Positions 1-8,058 of a stretch of 46,000 nt of DNA are shown in pieces. The stretch's first letter is position 1; the number at the start of each line of letters is the position of its first letter. Origin of the DNA: an uncultured Dorea sp. (GTDB lineage Bacteria; Bacillota; Clostridia; Lachnospirales; Lachnospiraceae). The stretch is taken from NCBI GenBank assembly GCA_910586965.1, contig CAJUMF010000027.1, forward strand, positions 1-46,000, in the 5' to 3' direction. The translations under genes and the position numbers were made by a program. A model generated the notes under the pieces. The model was not told where the DNA came from, did not search any database, and saw only the letters and a program-made list of their open reading frames with translations.

Positions 1-33
1 CATGGGAAAATAATCTTGTAACTTGTTTGCCAT
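1..33 (-). CDS. 5' end of a gene running off the left edge, probably Rpn-type nuclease/transposase
   Basis: The first 11 codons read MANKLQDYFPM on the minus strand. The ATG at 33-31 follows a strong AAGGAGGAA ribosome binding site with good spacing, so translation start is well supported. The short N-terminus resembles the start of Lachnospiraceae PD-(D/E)XK 'putative transposase' proteins, which often begin with a Met-x-Lys-x-Leu-Gln-x-Tyr-Phe-Pro-Met pattern. That assignment comes from memory of the family and rests on 11 residues, so it is tentative. The rest of the gene lies outside the window. Confidence 0.55.
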   Translation of the reverse strand, partial: MANKLQDYFPM

Positions 34-87
34 ACGCAAATTCCTCCTTGTAAAATATAATCTGTAAAACAGTTGCATTGGATAACT

Positions 88-191
88 GCCCGGAAAGACG
101 GGCGATAAGAAAATAGGGCTTTTCAGCCTGATGTACTATGGCGAACGAAGTTCGCCCGCGCCAAAGGCGCATAGATTGCGGGATGCCCCGC
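88..191. repeat. Cluster of five short GC-rich hairpins in the gap 34-429
   Basis: Five small inverted repeats lie back to back: GCCCG/CGGGC (88-103), a bulged AGGGCT/AGCCT (115-129), GGCGAAC-GAA-GTTCGCC (140-156), GCGCC-AAA-GGCGC (158-170) and GCGGG/CCCGC (178-191). No gene is convincing between 34 and 429; an open frame at 131-403 crosses the hairpins, lacks a ribosome binding site and looks like chance. The core GCGGGATGCCCCGC is, on the other strand, close to the arm of the large palindrome at 8810-8989 (shared GCGGGGCATCC). This may be a REP-like repetitive element. Confidence 0.6.
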
Positions 192-210
192 CAGCAGATT
201 CAGAGAGCAG

Positions 211-254
211 TAAAAACTGCCGTTCTGATTTTTATTATCATAACACAACGGCAG
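211..254 (-). terminator. Terminator-like hairpin facing the left-edge gene's upstream region
   Basis: An 8-bp perfect stem CTGCCGTT/AACGGCAG (217-224 with 247-254) encloses a 22-base AT-rich loop. On the minus strand it is followed by five T residues, as in an intrinsic terminator. No minus-strand gene lies just upstream, so it may instead insulate the left-edge gene from antisense transcription or belong to the hairpin element beside it. Confidence 0.35.
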
Positions 255-429
255 AAAAAAGCAAGATAATTATTCTAAATTTTGTGTCACGTTTTGCTGA
301 GATAAATGCTTATATAAAATATAGAACAAAATATAAATCACAGAAAGGAGAACATGATGTCAAACGCAGAGGAAATAACAGCAATAAAACACATCAAATA
401 TAAAAAATAAGCAAATTTCAAAAAAAGTA

Positions 430-460
430 TTGACCTTCAAGCTGCTTTAACCATTATAAT
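430..460 (+). promoter_or_regulatory. MerR-type promoter with 19-bp spacer and dyad operator
   Basis: TTGACC (430-435) and a perfect TATAAT (455-460) are separated by 19 bp, the over-long spacing typical of promoters that MerR proteins activate by DNA distortion. The spacer holds an imperfect dyad, with TTCAAGC on the left and GCTTTAA on the right, centred between the two boxes. The only nearby gene is the MerR-family gene starting 34 bp downstream, so autoregulation is likely. Confidence 0.75.
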
Positions 461-493
461 CAGCTCATCAAACAACAAAGGAGGGCATTTATC

Positions 494-1642
494 ATGACGA
501 TTAAAGACGTAGAAAGTAAAGTTGGCATTACCAAGGCAAATATCAGATACTATGAAAATGAGGGGCTTATCTCCCCAAAAAGAAATGACGCGAACAACTA
601 CCGGGAATATTCTGAGGAAGACATCGAGCAGCTCGAGCGGATTAAGGTGTTAAGAGTCCTCGGAGTTCCAATCTCAGATATCCGGGAGTTAAAGAATGGA
701 AAAGCAACACTTGACAATGTTATGGAAAACCGTCTCAGGCTGCTGCATGAAGAAGAGCAGAACCTTGAGGCTGTCCGGCGGGTATGCGAAAACCTGCGAC
801 ATTGCCATCTCCCCTACGATTCTGTATCGGAGTCTATACTGGAAGAGGATGAGGCGTCCTGGAGCGAACAGCTCGCGAAGGTTATGAGCGAAGATATTAC
901 AAAGGAAATCCTGACGCCGCGGCAGCTTAACAAAAATCTGGCGCTGATGCTGTCCTACGGCTACCTTATATGCGCTGTTGTTTCCTTTTTGCTCGGAGAT
1001 TGGATATACTCTTATTCCAAAGACATCCTGATTCCCGAAAAGCTTTTAGGCTCCCCGGGATTGATGGAAAATGCGTTTCCATTTGCTATTACATTTATGA
1101 CCGCTCTTTCCTTCCCGGTCATCCTGTGCATCATATGTTATGTAGCAATGTATTTTACAGCAAACACAAAAATATTAATGGCAGTATTCCATATAAATGC
1201 CATTAATCTAAGCCCATTATCTATAGCCGCTTATCTGTTTGCCAGAACTTTTATCTCTTTGGAGCAAAAAGATATATCCGTGAGCGGAACGTACTTCGGG
1301 TTCTTCTGGCTTATGGTTGCAGCATATGTAATTATGCTGTTCCTGTTATCCCGGACATGGAGACACTTTTTCTCCAAAGCCCGGTATATAGTTGCCGCAG
1401 CTATTGGGTACACAGCAGTTATGACGCTTATTGGCAGCACACCCAGCGGACAGTGGCTGACCATTTTCACCGGGTTCTTCCTGTTTACCATGTACATCGG
1501 GCTGAACTGGTTCCATGCATGTCAGGATTCAAAGGGCGGCAACCGATACTTTGCCATAACGGAAAGCTGCCGGATTATGAACATCCTCGGCACTGCTTTC
1601 GATATGAGAGGCAAGACAATCCCTACCTGGGTAGAAAGATAA
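494..1642 (+). CDS. MerR-family regulator with a multi-pass membrane C-terminus
   Basis: This 382-residue protein starts at an ATG 8 bases after AAAGGAGGG. Residues 1-70 are a clear MerR winged helix (TIKDVESKVGITKANIRYYE, then LISPKR and NYREYSEEDI), followed by a charged helix (about 70-140) suited to the usual MerR dimer coiled coil. From about residue 150 the protein becomes strongly hydrophobic, with about six likely membrane spans up to residue 350. It therefore looks like a membrane-bound one-component regulator instead of a cytosolic MerR with a small effector domain. No metal-binding cysteine pattern is obvious. Its own promoter has the 19-bp MerR spacer. The signal could be a membrane-active compound or envelope stress; that is inference. 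Confidence 0.85.
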   Translation: MTIKDVESKVGITKANIRYYENEGLISPKRNDANNYREYSEEDIEQLERIKVLRVLGVPISDIRELKNGKATLDNVMENRLRLLHEEEQNLEAVRRVCENLRHCHLPYDSVSESILEEDEASWSEQLAKVMSEDITKEILTPRQLNKNLALMLSYGYLICAVVSFLLGDWIYSYSKDILIPEKLLGSPGLMENAFPFAITFMTALSFPVILCIICYVAMYFTANTKILMAVFHINAINLSPLSIAAYLFARTFISLEQKDISVSGTYFGFFWLMVAAYVIMLFLLSRTWRHFFSKARYIVAAAIGYTAVMTLIGSTPSGQWLTIFTGFFLFTMYIGLNWFHACQDSKGGNRYFAITESCRIMNILGTAFDMRGKTIPTWVER

Positions 1643-1659
1643 TTATCCAAATATTGCAG

Positions 1660-1690
1660 ACAGGGAGCGAATTCACCCTCCGCTCCCTGT
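1660..1690. terminator. Bidirectional terminator between convergent genes
   Basis: A perfect 10-bp stem ACAGGGAGCG/CGCTCCCTGT (1660-1669 with 1681-1690) sits between the convergent MerR and HAAS-domain genes. The T-rich tail is weak on both sides, but position and stability fit a shared terminator. Confidence 0.7.
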
Positions 1691-1701
1691 TATCCAACTC
1701 T

Positions 1702-2487
1702 TTACTGCAGTCTCGCCACCACCGGTTTCGGGCCCTCAAACATCACGATAATAACAGGCGTTCCCGGCTGTATCTCTTCCTCATTTGTCTTAATCTTCAT
1801 CCGTTTGCCGCGAAACGTTCCTTTACCCTTGTAAGTAATCGCAGTATCCGCCACTCCGATTTCCCACAGAAGTTCCGTCTCCCTTTTATTATTCAGCATC
1901 TGGATAAAGCTCCTCAGCACAATCTGCCCGACAGCCGCCGCAAGCGCTATCCACACGCCCCGTTCCATACTGTGCGCCAAAATGGCCACTCCGACAGCAA
2001 GGATAAATCCGCTGTTATTCATCGCTCCGGCTCCTGCGCTGCCCCAGTCCCTTCCATGTACATAGTAGAGTTCCAGGTCGTTGTGTTTCTCCCAGGCGCT
2101 TAAGATAAAACCATATATAAGGAACGCTCTCCCAATATATTCCACTATAAACACAGGTACTTCCGCATCATTTATATCTATAATGCCCATACCTCTCTCC
2201 AGGCACCACCGCATCATCAGAAACAGAATCGTGCATCCCAAAAACCAAATAGCCATATTAAGATCCAGCACATCCCGGTACAGCCGGTTCATCTCACGTC
2301 CTGCCTCCCCCGGGTCGCCCATCTGCCTTACGGCCTCTTCTTCTGCCTCTTCCTCGCTCATGCCGGATTCCATAAGAGCCTCTTTGCAGTCCTCGATATG
2401 ATCCTGGTACTCTCTCATGATCTCTTTTCTTATCCTGGAATTTTCAATACGTTTTGTCAATGCCTGCAAATACTTATCAGCCTTCAA
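1702..2487 (-). CDS. HAAS/DUF1700-type signalling membrane protein
   Basis: The 261-residue product begins with a helical segment (KYLQALTKRI, then REYQDHIEDC and EEEAVRQMGDP at about residues 1-60). This matches the HAAS (helical domain associated with AraC/PadR signalling) or DUF1700 family. Hydrophobic segments follow at about residues 75-90, 105-125 and 145-190, then a short soluble C-terminal domain. Translation appears to begin at a TTG that overlaps the end of the PadR gene by 11 bases, implying translational coupling. In Firmicutes such proteins are routinely paired with PadR regulators and are thought to act in the same response; the exact function is unknown. Confidence 0.75.
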   Translation of the reverse strand: MKADKYLQALTKRIENSRIRKEIMREYQDHIEDCKEALMESGMSEEEAEEEAVRQMGDPGEAGREMNRLYRDVLDLNMAIWFLGCTILFLMMRWCLERGMGIIDINDAEVPVFIVEYIGRAFLIYGFILSAWEKHNDLELYYVHGRDWGSAGAGAMNNSGFILAVGVAILAHSMERGVWIALAAAVGQIVLRSFIQMLNNKRETELLWEIGVADTAITYKGKGTFRGKRMKIKTNEEEIQPGTPVIIVMFEGPKPVVARLQ

Positions 2488-2815
2488 AGTTCACACCACC
2501 TATCATCATGCCTACCGCGTTCGCGTAAGTGTTCCACTCTTCAATCATCTTGTCAAGGTATTTCCGTCCGTTCGGCGTAATCTGGTAATACTTGCGGAGC
2601 TTGCCGTTGACCTCCTGGTCGTATCCTGTAAGATATCCGCTCTGTACCAGGCTGTGGAGTAAGGGATAGAGGGTTCCCACTTTAAGCTCAAATACATTGT
2701 TGGAGCGTTTGGATAATGTATCGATCATCTCATAGCCATACATATCCTTTTCCGACAAAAGCTTTAAAAGCAGCATGGATGTATTACCGGAAACAAGATT
2801 TCTGCTTACTGTCAT
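2477..2815 (-). CDS. PadR-family transcriptional regulator
   Basis: A 112-residue winged-helix protein of the small PadR class, with family landmarks GYEMIDTLSKRS, ELKVGTLYPLLHSLVQSGYL and RKYYQITPNGRKYL. The ATG at 2815 is preferred over an in-frame GTG at 2824 because the latter lies inside the GAGAGG ribosome binding site. The gene heads a two-gene operon with the HAAS membrane protein, which it overlaps. PadR proteins are usually autorepressors released by small hydrophobic molecules; the AT-rich inverted repeats upstream are the probable operator. Confidence 0.9.
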   Translation of the reverse strand: MTVSRNLVSGNTSMLLLKLLSEKDMYGYEMIDTLSKRSNNVFELKVGTLYPLLHSLVQSGYLTGYDQEVNGKLRKYYQITPNGRKYLDKMIEEWNTYANAVGMMIGGVNFEG

Positions 2816-2848
2816 GTCATTCACCTCTCTTCTCAGCTAAATCAATTT

Positions 2849-2935
2849 CGATATATATTATCAGTCATATTTTATAGTTCAATATATATCGGTTGTCGTT
2901 ATAGCCATATTACATCGGCGTTCGATATATGTCAA
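2849..2935 (-). promoter_or_regulatory. padR-type promoter and candidate operator
   Basis: On the minus strand TTGACA (2930-2935) and TAATAT (2907-2912) are 17 bp apart. Downstream is a perfect 10-bp inverted repeat CGATATATAT/ATATATATCG (2849-2858 with 2882-2891), and a third TTCGATATAT copy (2921-2930) touches the -35 box. PadR/LmrR-type regulators favour such AT-rich dyads, so these are probable operators. Confidence 0.6.
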
Positions 2936-2954
2936 TACCTTTTTTATTATTTCA

Positions 2955-3003
2955 CAAAAAAATCACCATCCCCGATGCTTTAATACATCAAAAACAGTGA
3001 TTT
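2955..3003 (-). terminator. Terminator of the tRNA-Lys gene
   Basis: Immediately 3' of the tRNA, AAATCAC and GTGATTT (2997-3003 and 2960-2966) pair around an inner GATG/CATC helix. The structure ends in a run of T residues on the minus strand, a normal intrinsic terminator for a single tRNA transcript. Confidence 0.65.
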
Positions 3004-3006
3004 CAC

Positions 3007-3079
3007 TGCGCGATCAGGGGCTCGAACCCTGGACACCCTGATTAAGAGTCAGGTGCTCTACCAACTGAGCTAATCGCGC
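3007..3079 (-). tRNA. tRNA-Lys (anticodon CTT)
   Basis: The 73 bases fold into a full cloverleaf: 7-bp acceptor GCGCGAT/ATCGCGC, D arm starting TAGCTC, anticodon stem CCTGA/TCAGG with loop CTCTTAA (anticodon CTT), T arm CAGGG-TTCGAGC-CCCTG, and discriminator A. The terminal CCA is not encoded. A good promoter lies upstream and a terminator downstream, so it is transcribed alone. Confidence 0.95.
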
Positions 3080-3122
3080 ATAATTCTTAATTTTCTTTTA
3101 TTATTTCCTTAACGCAAGTGCT

Positions 3123-3151
3123 ATTATATAACAGAATTCCTGTCATTGCAA
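3123..3151 (-). promoter_or_regulatory. Promoter of the tRNA-Lys gene
   Basis: On the minus strand TTGCAA (3146-3151) and a perfect TATAAT (3123-3128) are separated by 17 bp and lie about 45 bp upstream of the tRNA. Confidence 0.75.
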
Positions 3152-3216
3152 GCATTTTTTTCATTTTATTTAAAATTTTTCGTCATCCGTATTATTAATA
3201 AATATTCTCTAATACA

Positions 3217-3456
3217 TCAACGCCCAATTTTTGACAGCAGCACTCTTACATTCGCCTCATCTTTTCCTTCTACAGATATTTTGTAGAAATCCTTTACATT
3301 GCCGCTTCTGCCGCCGGGGCTGTTCATTACCATTCTTAAATTGTTATTGACCATATCTGTTTTATACTTAATTTTTTGTTCATCTAATAGATTCTTAGCT
3401 GCTAAAAACTTTTCTAATTCCGAAGTATTATATACTTCTTTCCATTTTCTTAACAT
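3217..3456 (-). CDS. Small protein of DUF2007 (putative signal-transducing) type
   Basis: This 79-residue protein begins LRKWKEVYNTSELEKF, has a short helix suited to degrading or comparing an index-like region (AAKNLLDEQKIKYKTD), and ends in a beta-rich stretch YKISVEGKDEANVRVLL. The pattern fits DUF2007, a small ferredoxin-like domain found in many bacteria with no firm function. It has a GAAAGGA ribosome binding site and follows the YyaL-type gene by 100 bp on the same strand, so co-transcription is possible. The family call is from general resemblance only. Confidence 0.6.
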   Translation of the reverse strand: MLRKWKEVYNTSELEKFLAAKNLLDEQKIKYKTDMVNNNLRMVMNSPGGRSGNVKDFYKISVEGKDEANVRVLLSKIGR

Positions 3457-3485
3457 ATTGTTATCCTTTCAAAAACAGCTTGTGA

Positions 3486-3523
3486 GGAATGTAAAATCTA
3501 CTATGAATTATATTTTACATTCC
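3486..3523. repeat. 12-bp perfect inverted repeat
   Basis: GGAATGTAAAAT (3486-3497) and ATTTTACATTCC (3512-3523) are perfectly complementary across a 14-base spacer, in the gap between the YyaL-type gene and the small downstream gene. There is no T-run directly after it on either strand. It may be a weak terminator, an mRNA-processing hairpin, or an operator for the small gene. Confidence 0.6.
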
Positions 3524-3556
3524 CCCAACTTGCCCGTCAATTATTTTTTCAGCATT

Positions 3557-5359
3557 TTAAGACTCCGGCCATACACCGCACCGCTCTCCATCGCACACCC
3601 TTTTCGGCGGGTGCATATATAAAAGCAGCGCCGTAAGGAACATGCAGCACCCGGCAGGGTAATGCTCCGCCGCCCCTGACAGAAAGGCGAGCTGGCGCTT
3701 TGCAACCTCCTCATATCTTTCCTTCCCGGTAATTTCAGCCAGCCGCACAAGGCAGTAAGCCATCACTGAGTTGCCGCTGGGCAGTGCATTGTCATAGACC
3801 TCCTTCGGCCTTGTGATAAGCCGTCCGTTTTCCGGCCCGTACAGGAAATATCCCCCGTTTTTCTCATCCGCGAACTGCCGGACTGCCTCTTTGCAGATTT
3901 CCTCCGCCCTTTCCAAGTACATTTCCTGAAAATCCGCATCATACAGGCTGATGAGCGCCGCCGCATAGCAGGCGTACTCATCCAGGAATCCCCTGACCTG
4001 TCCTCTCCCACCCCGGCAGCTTACATAGAGGATATTGCCGTCAGCAAGATTCCCCTCTATAAATTCCTGCGCCCTCTTAGCCGCCTGAAGATACTTCTTT
4101 TCTCCCGACGCCTGATATAAAATGCACAAGCCGCAGATAGCAAGAGAATTCCAGGACGTCAGCACTTTATCGTCAAGATGGAGCTTTGCGCGGGATTTCC
4201 GATAATCATACAGCAGCCTTTTTTCCTCCGAAAACCCATCGCATGTCTTCTGCCCTCCCAGCAGATTCAGGATATTCCTTCTCTCAAAATTCCCGTTTTC
4301 CGTCACATCATAATACGCACAGAATTTTTCCCCGCTTTCTTTTCCAAGTACTTTTATGATTTCCTCATAGCTCCAGACATAAAATCTTCCTTCCTCGCCC
4401 TCGCTGTCCGCATCCTGGGCAGAGTAGAATTCTCCCCCGGGTCCGGTCATCTCCCGCAGTACATATGCCGCCGTCTTTTCCGCGGTGTCAAGGAACTCCC
4501 TGTCGCCCGACTCTTTATAGGCGGCAGCATAAGCGGCTATCAACAGCGCATTGTCATACAGCATTTTTTCGAAATGAGGAACAAGGAAGTACTTATCTGT
4601 AGAATACCGTGAAAAACCATAACCGATCTGGTCAAAGAGCCCTCCACGCTGCATCTTGTCAAGAGTCACTTTCACCATCTCAAAGATCTTTTCTTCCTTA
4701 TAAATCTTTGCATACAAAGTAAGGAATATCAGATTATAAGGCATCGGAAACTTAGGCGCATCTCCAAATCCGCCATTTACCTCGTCATAGCTCCCCGAAA
4801 GCAGCCTTGCCGCTCTTTCAGGTAAGGATATATCTATTCCCTTACATAGTTCTTCCTCCGGCACATCAATAAGATGCGCCAGTATTTTCTCTGCCGACTG
4901 TATCAGCCCGTCTTTATCCTGCTGCCATTTGTCTGCTACGGCAAGCAAAAGCTCCTTCAAGCCTGTCATGCCTCTTACGGTCATGGGCGGAAAATACGTT
5001 CCTGCAAAAAATGGTTTCTGCAGCGGCGTCAGAAAGATGCTCATGGGCCACCCTCCGCTCCCGGTCATCGTCTGGCACACGGACATATATACGCTGTCAA
5101 TATCCGGACGCTCCTCCCTGTCCACCTTCACAGCCACAAAATATTTATTGAGAATCTCTGCGATTTCCTCATTCTCAAAGCTTTCCCTCTCCATTACATG
5201 GCACCAGTGGCAGGTGCTGTAGCCGATACTTAAAAATACGGGCTTATCCTCCCTCTCTGCCTTTTCAAAAGCCTCCTGGCACCATGGGAACCAGTCTACC
5301 GGATTGTCCGCATGTTGTAAAAGATACGGACTTTTTTCATATTTTAAACGATTGCTCAT
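3557..5359 (-). CDS. YyaL/SPATA20-type thioredoxin-domain protein (DUF255)
   Basis: About 600 residues, with an N-terminal DUF255 thioredoxin-like domain: SPYLLQHADNPVDWFPW near residue 11, the CxxC-type motif STCHWCHVME near residue 49, then DREERPDIDS and GGWPMSIFLTP. The remaining two thirds are an (alpha/alpha) barrel like those of glycoside hydrolases and epimerases (FDQIGYGFSRY, PHFEKMLYDNA, DADSEGEEGRFY). The second of two adjacent ATGs is chosen because it gives better spacing to GGAGG. Family members are widespread, and the true substrate is uncertain. It is somewhat shorter than many homologues, about 650-690 residues. Confidence 0.9.
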   Translation of the reverse strand: MSNRLKYEKSPYLLQHADNPVDWFPWCQEAFEKAEREDKPVFLSIGYSTCHWCHVMERESFENEEIAEILNKYFVAVKVDREERPDIDSVYMSVCQTMTGSGGWPMSIFLTPLQKPFFAGTYFPPMTVRGMTGLKELLLAVADKWQQDKDGLIQSAEKILAHLIDVPEEELCKGIDISLPERAARLLSGSYDEVNGGFGDAPKFPMPYNLIFLTLYAKIYKEEKIFEMVKVTLDKMQRGGLFDQIGYGFSRYSTDKYFLVPHFEKMLYDNALLIAAYAAAYKESGDREFLDTAEKTAAYVLREMTGPGGEFYSAQDADSEGEEGRFYVWSYEEIIKVLGKESGEKFCAYYDVTENGNFERRNILNLLGGQKTCDGFSEEKRLLYDYRKSRAKLHLDDKVLTSWNSLAICGLCILYQASGEKKYLQAAKRAQEFIEGNLADGNILYVSCRGGRGQVRGFLDEYACYAAALISLYDADFQEMYLERAEEICKEAVRQFADEKNGGYFLYGPENGRLITRPKEVYDNALPSGNSVMAYCLVRLAEITGKERYEEVAKRQLAFLSGAAEHYPAGCCMFLTALLLYMHPPKRVCDGERCGVWPES

Positions 5360-5457
5360 CATACACCTCCATCTTTTATATTATTACATTATTACAATCC
5401 ATCTTGGTTTTCATTCCTATATTAAATCTGCATTAAATTTTTCTTGAGGAATTGCAG

Positions 5458-5517
5458 TATATGGTGTAACATTATTTTGGTAAATCTTCGACTGATTACG
5501 GCGAATTACACCACATA
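5458..5517. promoter_or_regulatory. Imperfect inverted repeat upstream of the LTA-synthase-like gene
   Basis: TATATGGTGTAA (5458-5469) and TTACACCACATA (5506-5517) are complementary except for one bulged base, flanking a 36-base spacer. A possible promoter overlaps the left arm (TTGAGG, 17 bp, TAACAT). The repeat could be an operator pair or form a 5'-UTR stem-loop that ends 26 bases before the start codon. Confidence 0.4.
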
Positions 5518-5543
5518 CATTAATAAGGAAAGCAGGAACACTT

Positions 5544-8039
5544 ATGATAAAGGAATTTTTCTTAAACAACCGCATATTTGCAGCAAAAAAGACAATTTCC
5601 GTCATTCTCATTTTATTTGGCATATTTTTTGTACTCTCAAACAGAGGTGTCTATTACAGCATACACTCTTCTTTTGTGCCTCTTGAAGAAGAACTCCAGG
5701 AAAATGAAACTGTCATTCGTTTTTCCGGCACCAGAACCTTCGAGCAGGAGTTTACCGGTTGGAACGGTGCTCTCAAGAGATGCCGCCTCCGTTTTTCCAA
5801 CCAGGGGCGCGACCTTGCAAGCGGCAGCGTGACCGTCAACATCCTGGACGCTGACGGAAATATGCTGCAAAGCACGGAAAGGCCGCTGACACAGATTGGC
5901 AGAAGGACTTATTTCGTCTTTGAGGATTCAAATGAATTATCGAAAGACAAGACCTACACTTTGCAGGTTGTTATCCGTGATGCCTACAATCCGCAGGGGT
6001 TCGGCATCTGTACATATACAGATAAGGGCGAGCTTTTCGGGCAGCTTACCCAGGACGGCGCCCCCATCGACAACCGCCTGCGCGTTTCTTTCGGCTACCG
6101 CTTTTACAATACAAGGGCGATGGCGGATATGCTGATTCTGCTTGGGCTTTCTTTGCTCTTTGTATTTATCCCCTTCGGGCGCATCGACGGATTTATCGAG
6201 AAAAAGACGGACAGAAAGACGGATACAAATATACTGATGTCAAGGATTTTCCTGTTCGTGACGCCGGTTCTGTGCGTTTTTCTCGGAGACCGTTTTAATG
6301 ACTACCATCTCTCCGAGATGCTCCGGCGCATTATTACCTGGCAGTTCTGGTTCAACCTGGTCATCTATACGACGCTTGTGCTGGTGGTATATGTGATTCT
6401 TAACCGGGTGCAGTATACATGCATTATCGTTTTGGCGGCGGCTTTTGTCATGCATATCGCCAATTATTATGTATGGGTCTTCAGAGGATGCCCGATTCTT
6501 GCGGCAGACCTGCAGTCTGCTGCCACGGCATTTAACGTCGCCAACAATTTTTCCTATTCCCTTGACCTTACCGGGGTGTGGGGAGTGGTATATATCCTGT
6601 CATTTACCGCCATGCTTTTAAGCCTTAAGGGCTATAAAGGACCGCGCCTGAAACAGCGGATGTTTGCGGTAGGTGCATGTGCTGCATATATCGTTTTCTT
6701 TAATGTTTTGTTCCTGCAGACGAATTTTGTGCCGGAGCATGTAAGGCATGATGTATGGAAACCTCAGCGCACTTACGCCAAGAACGGCAACGCGCTGTCT
6801 TTCCTTATGTCATGGTCATCCATCCGGATTGATAAGCCAAAGGGCTACTCCGCAGAGGAAGTGGAAAAGATTACCAGGAGATACTCTTCGGATAAGGCAT
6901 CCGAGACGGCGACGGCAGAAAGCCAGGCTCCCAACATTATCGCCATCATGAATGAATCTCTTGCAGACTTAAGCTATGACGGGCCGATTGAGCTGTCGGA
7001 GGATTATCTGCCTTTCCTGCACAGCCTTACGGAAAATACCGTAAAGGGAAAGCTCTATGTTTCCATTGAGGGCGCCAACACTGCGAACTCCGAGTTTGAG
7101 TTCCTGACCGGGAATTCTATGAATTTCCTCCCCTACCGGAGCATCCCCTACAATGAATACATAAAAGACACGACCCCATCCATGGCCCACACGCTGAAAG
7201 CCCAGGGGTACAGCGGCGTAAATGCCTACCACCCATACCTGTCTTCCGGATGGAGCCGGACGATTGCTTATCCCGCGCTGGGATTTAATAATTGCTATTT
7301 TCAGGAGTACTATGAGAAGAACAACAATTTTGACCTGGTAAGGAACTATATCTCCGACGAGGCTGATTTCCGTCAGATTATTGATGATTACGAGGCGTCC
7401 AGAAAAGAAACGGATTCCCCTTTCTACCTGTTTAACGTGACCATGCAGAACCACGGCGGCTACAATGGGAAGAGAGGACTCGTGGAACCAAAGATTACCA
7501 TTAAAGATGCATCGCTCAATGACCCGGAGGCAGAGCAGTACATCAACCTTGCGAAAATGAGCGATGATGCCTTTAAGACGCTGGTGAAGTATTTTGAAAA
7601 AGTTGATGAACCGACGCTTATCGTCATGTTCGGCGACCACCAGCCGCCCATTATAAATGACTTTTACAGCAACCTGTTCGGCAAAGACATAGATGACCTG
7701 ACGCCGGAAGAGGAGGCTAACTGGTACTCCACGCCCTATGTCATCTGGGCAAATTATGACATCGAGGAGGCTGAGCTTGATATGAGCGCAAACTATCTGT
7801 CTTCGTATGTGATGAACCTTGCCGGAAATAAGCTGACCGGGTACAATAAATATTTGCTGGAGCTACAAAAAGAGCTGCCCGCCATCTCGGCAGTCTGCTA
7901 TATGGACAAAACCGGGAAAATACATAAATATGATGAAAAGACAGAGTATGACGAACTTCTCACCACCTACCACATGCTCCAGTACAACCAGATGTTTGAC
8001 AAGGAAAACCGAGCGGATGAGTTCTTTTTCCTGCAATAA
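5544..8039 (+). CDS. LTA-synthase-family sulfatase-fold phosphoglycerol transferase
   Basis: 831 residues. A first membrane span (about 15-33) is followed by an extracellular beta-rich domain (about 50-185), then a bundle of about six spans (195-395), then an extracellular sulfatase-type domain (about 465-770). Catalytic landmarks of LtaS-like enzymes are present: metal-binding Glu in IMNESL (E471), the nucleophile Thr in GANTANSEFEFLTG (T513), and the metal pair in FGDHQPP (D698, H699). Such enzymes transfer phosphoglycerol or related groups from lipids onto envelope polymers. The extra domain between span 1 and the bundle is unlike classical five-span LtaS. The ATG follows AAGGAAAGCAGGA. 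It is probably co-transcribed with the next gene, 19 bp downstream. Confidence 0.85.
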   Translation: MIKEFFLNNRIFAAKKTISVILILFGIFFVLSNRGVYYSIHSSFVPLEEELQENETVIRFSGTRTFEQEFTGWNGALKRCRLRFSNQGRDLASGSVTVNILDADGNMLQSTERPLTQIGRRTYFVFEDSNELSKDKTYTLQVVIRDAYNPQGFGICTYTDKGELFGQLTQDGAPIDNRLRVSFGYRFYNTRAMADMLILLGLSLLFVFIPFGRIDGFIEKKTDRKTDTNILMSRIFLFVTPVLCVFLGDRFNDYHLSEMLRRIITWQFWFNLVIYTTLVLVVYVILNRVQYTCIIVLAAAFVMHIANYYVWVFRGCPILAADLQSAATAFNVANNFSYSLDLTGVWGVVYILSFTAMLLSLKGYKGPRLKQRMFAVGACAAYIVFFNVLFLQTNFVPEHVRHDVWKPQRTYAKNGNALSFLMSWSSIRIDKPKGYSAEEVEKITRRYSSDKASETATAESQAPNIIAIMNESLADLSYDGPIELSEDYLPFLHSLTENTVKGKLYVSIEGANTANSEFEFLTGNSMNFLPYRSIPYNEYIKDTTPSMAHTLKAQGYSGVNAYHPYLSSGWSRTIAYPALGFNNCYFQEYYEKNNNFDLVRNYISDEADFRQIIDDYEASRKETDSPFYLFNVTMQNHGGYNGKRGLVEPKITIKDASLNDPEAEQYINLAKMSDDAFKTLVKYFEKVDEPTLIVMFGDHQPPIINDFYSNLFGKDIDDLTPEEEANWYSTPYVIWANYDIEEAELDMSANYLSSYVMNLAGNKLTGYNKYLLELQKELPAISAVCYMDKTGKIHKYDEKTEYDELLTTYHMLQYNQMFDKENRADEFFFLQ

Positions 8040-8058
8040 AATGAAAAGGAGGCAGATT

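Noticed and set aside
131..403. 90-codon open frame on the plus strand
   Set aside because: It runs through the hairpin cluster, has no ribosome binding site, and its composition does not look like protein.
1357..2103. 248-codon plus-strand frame spanning two convergent genes
   Set aside because: It overlaps the MerR gene in another frame, the terminator and the HAAS gene in antisense.
5363..5543. Possible riboswitch in the leader of the LTA-synthase-like gene
   Set aside because: Only one imperfect inverted repeat is visible, with none of the conserved motifs of a known riboswitch class.
6969..7640. 223-codon minus-strand frame inside the LTA-synthase-like gene
   Set aside because: Antisense shadow of the conserved sulfatase domain, with no ribosome binding site.
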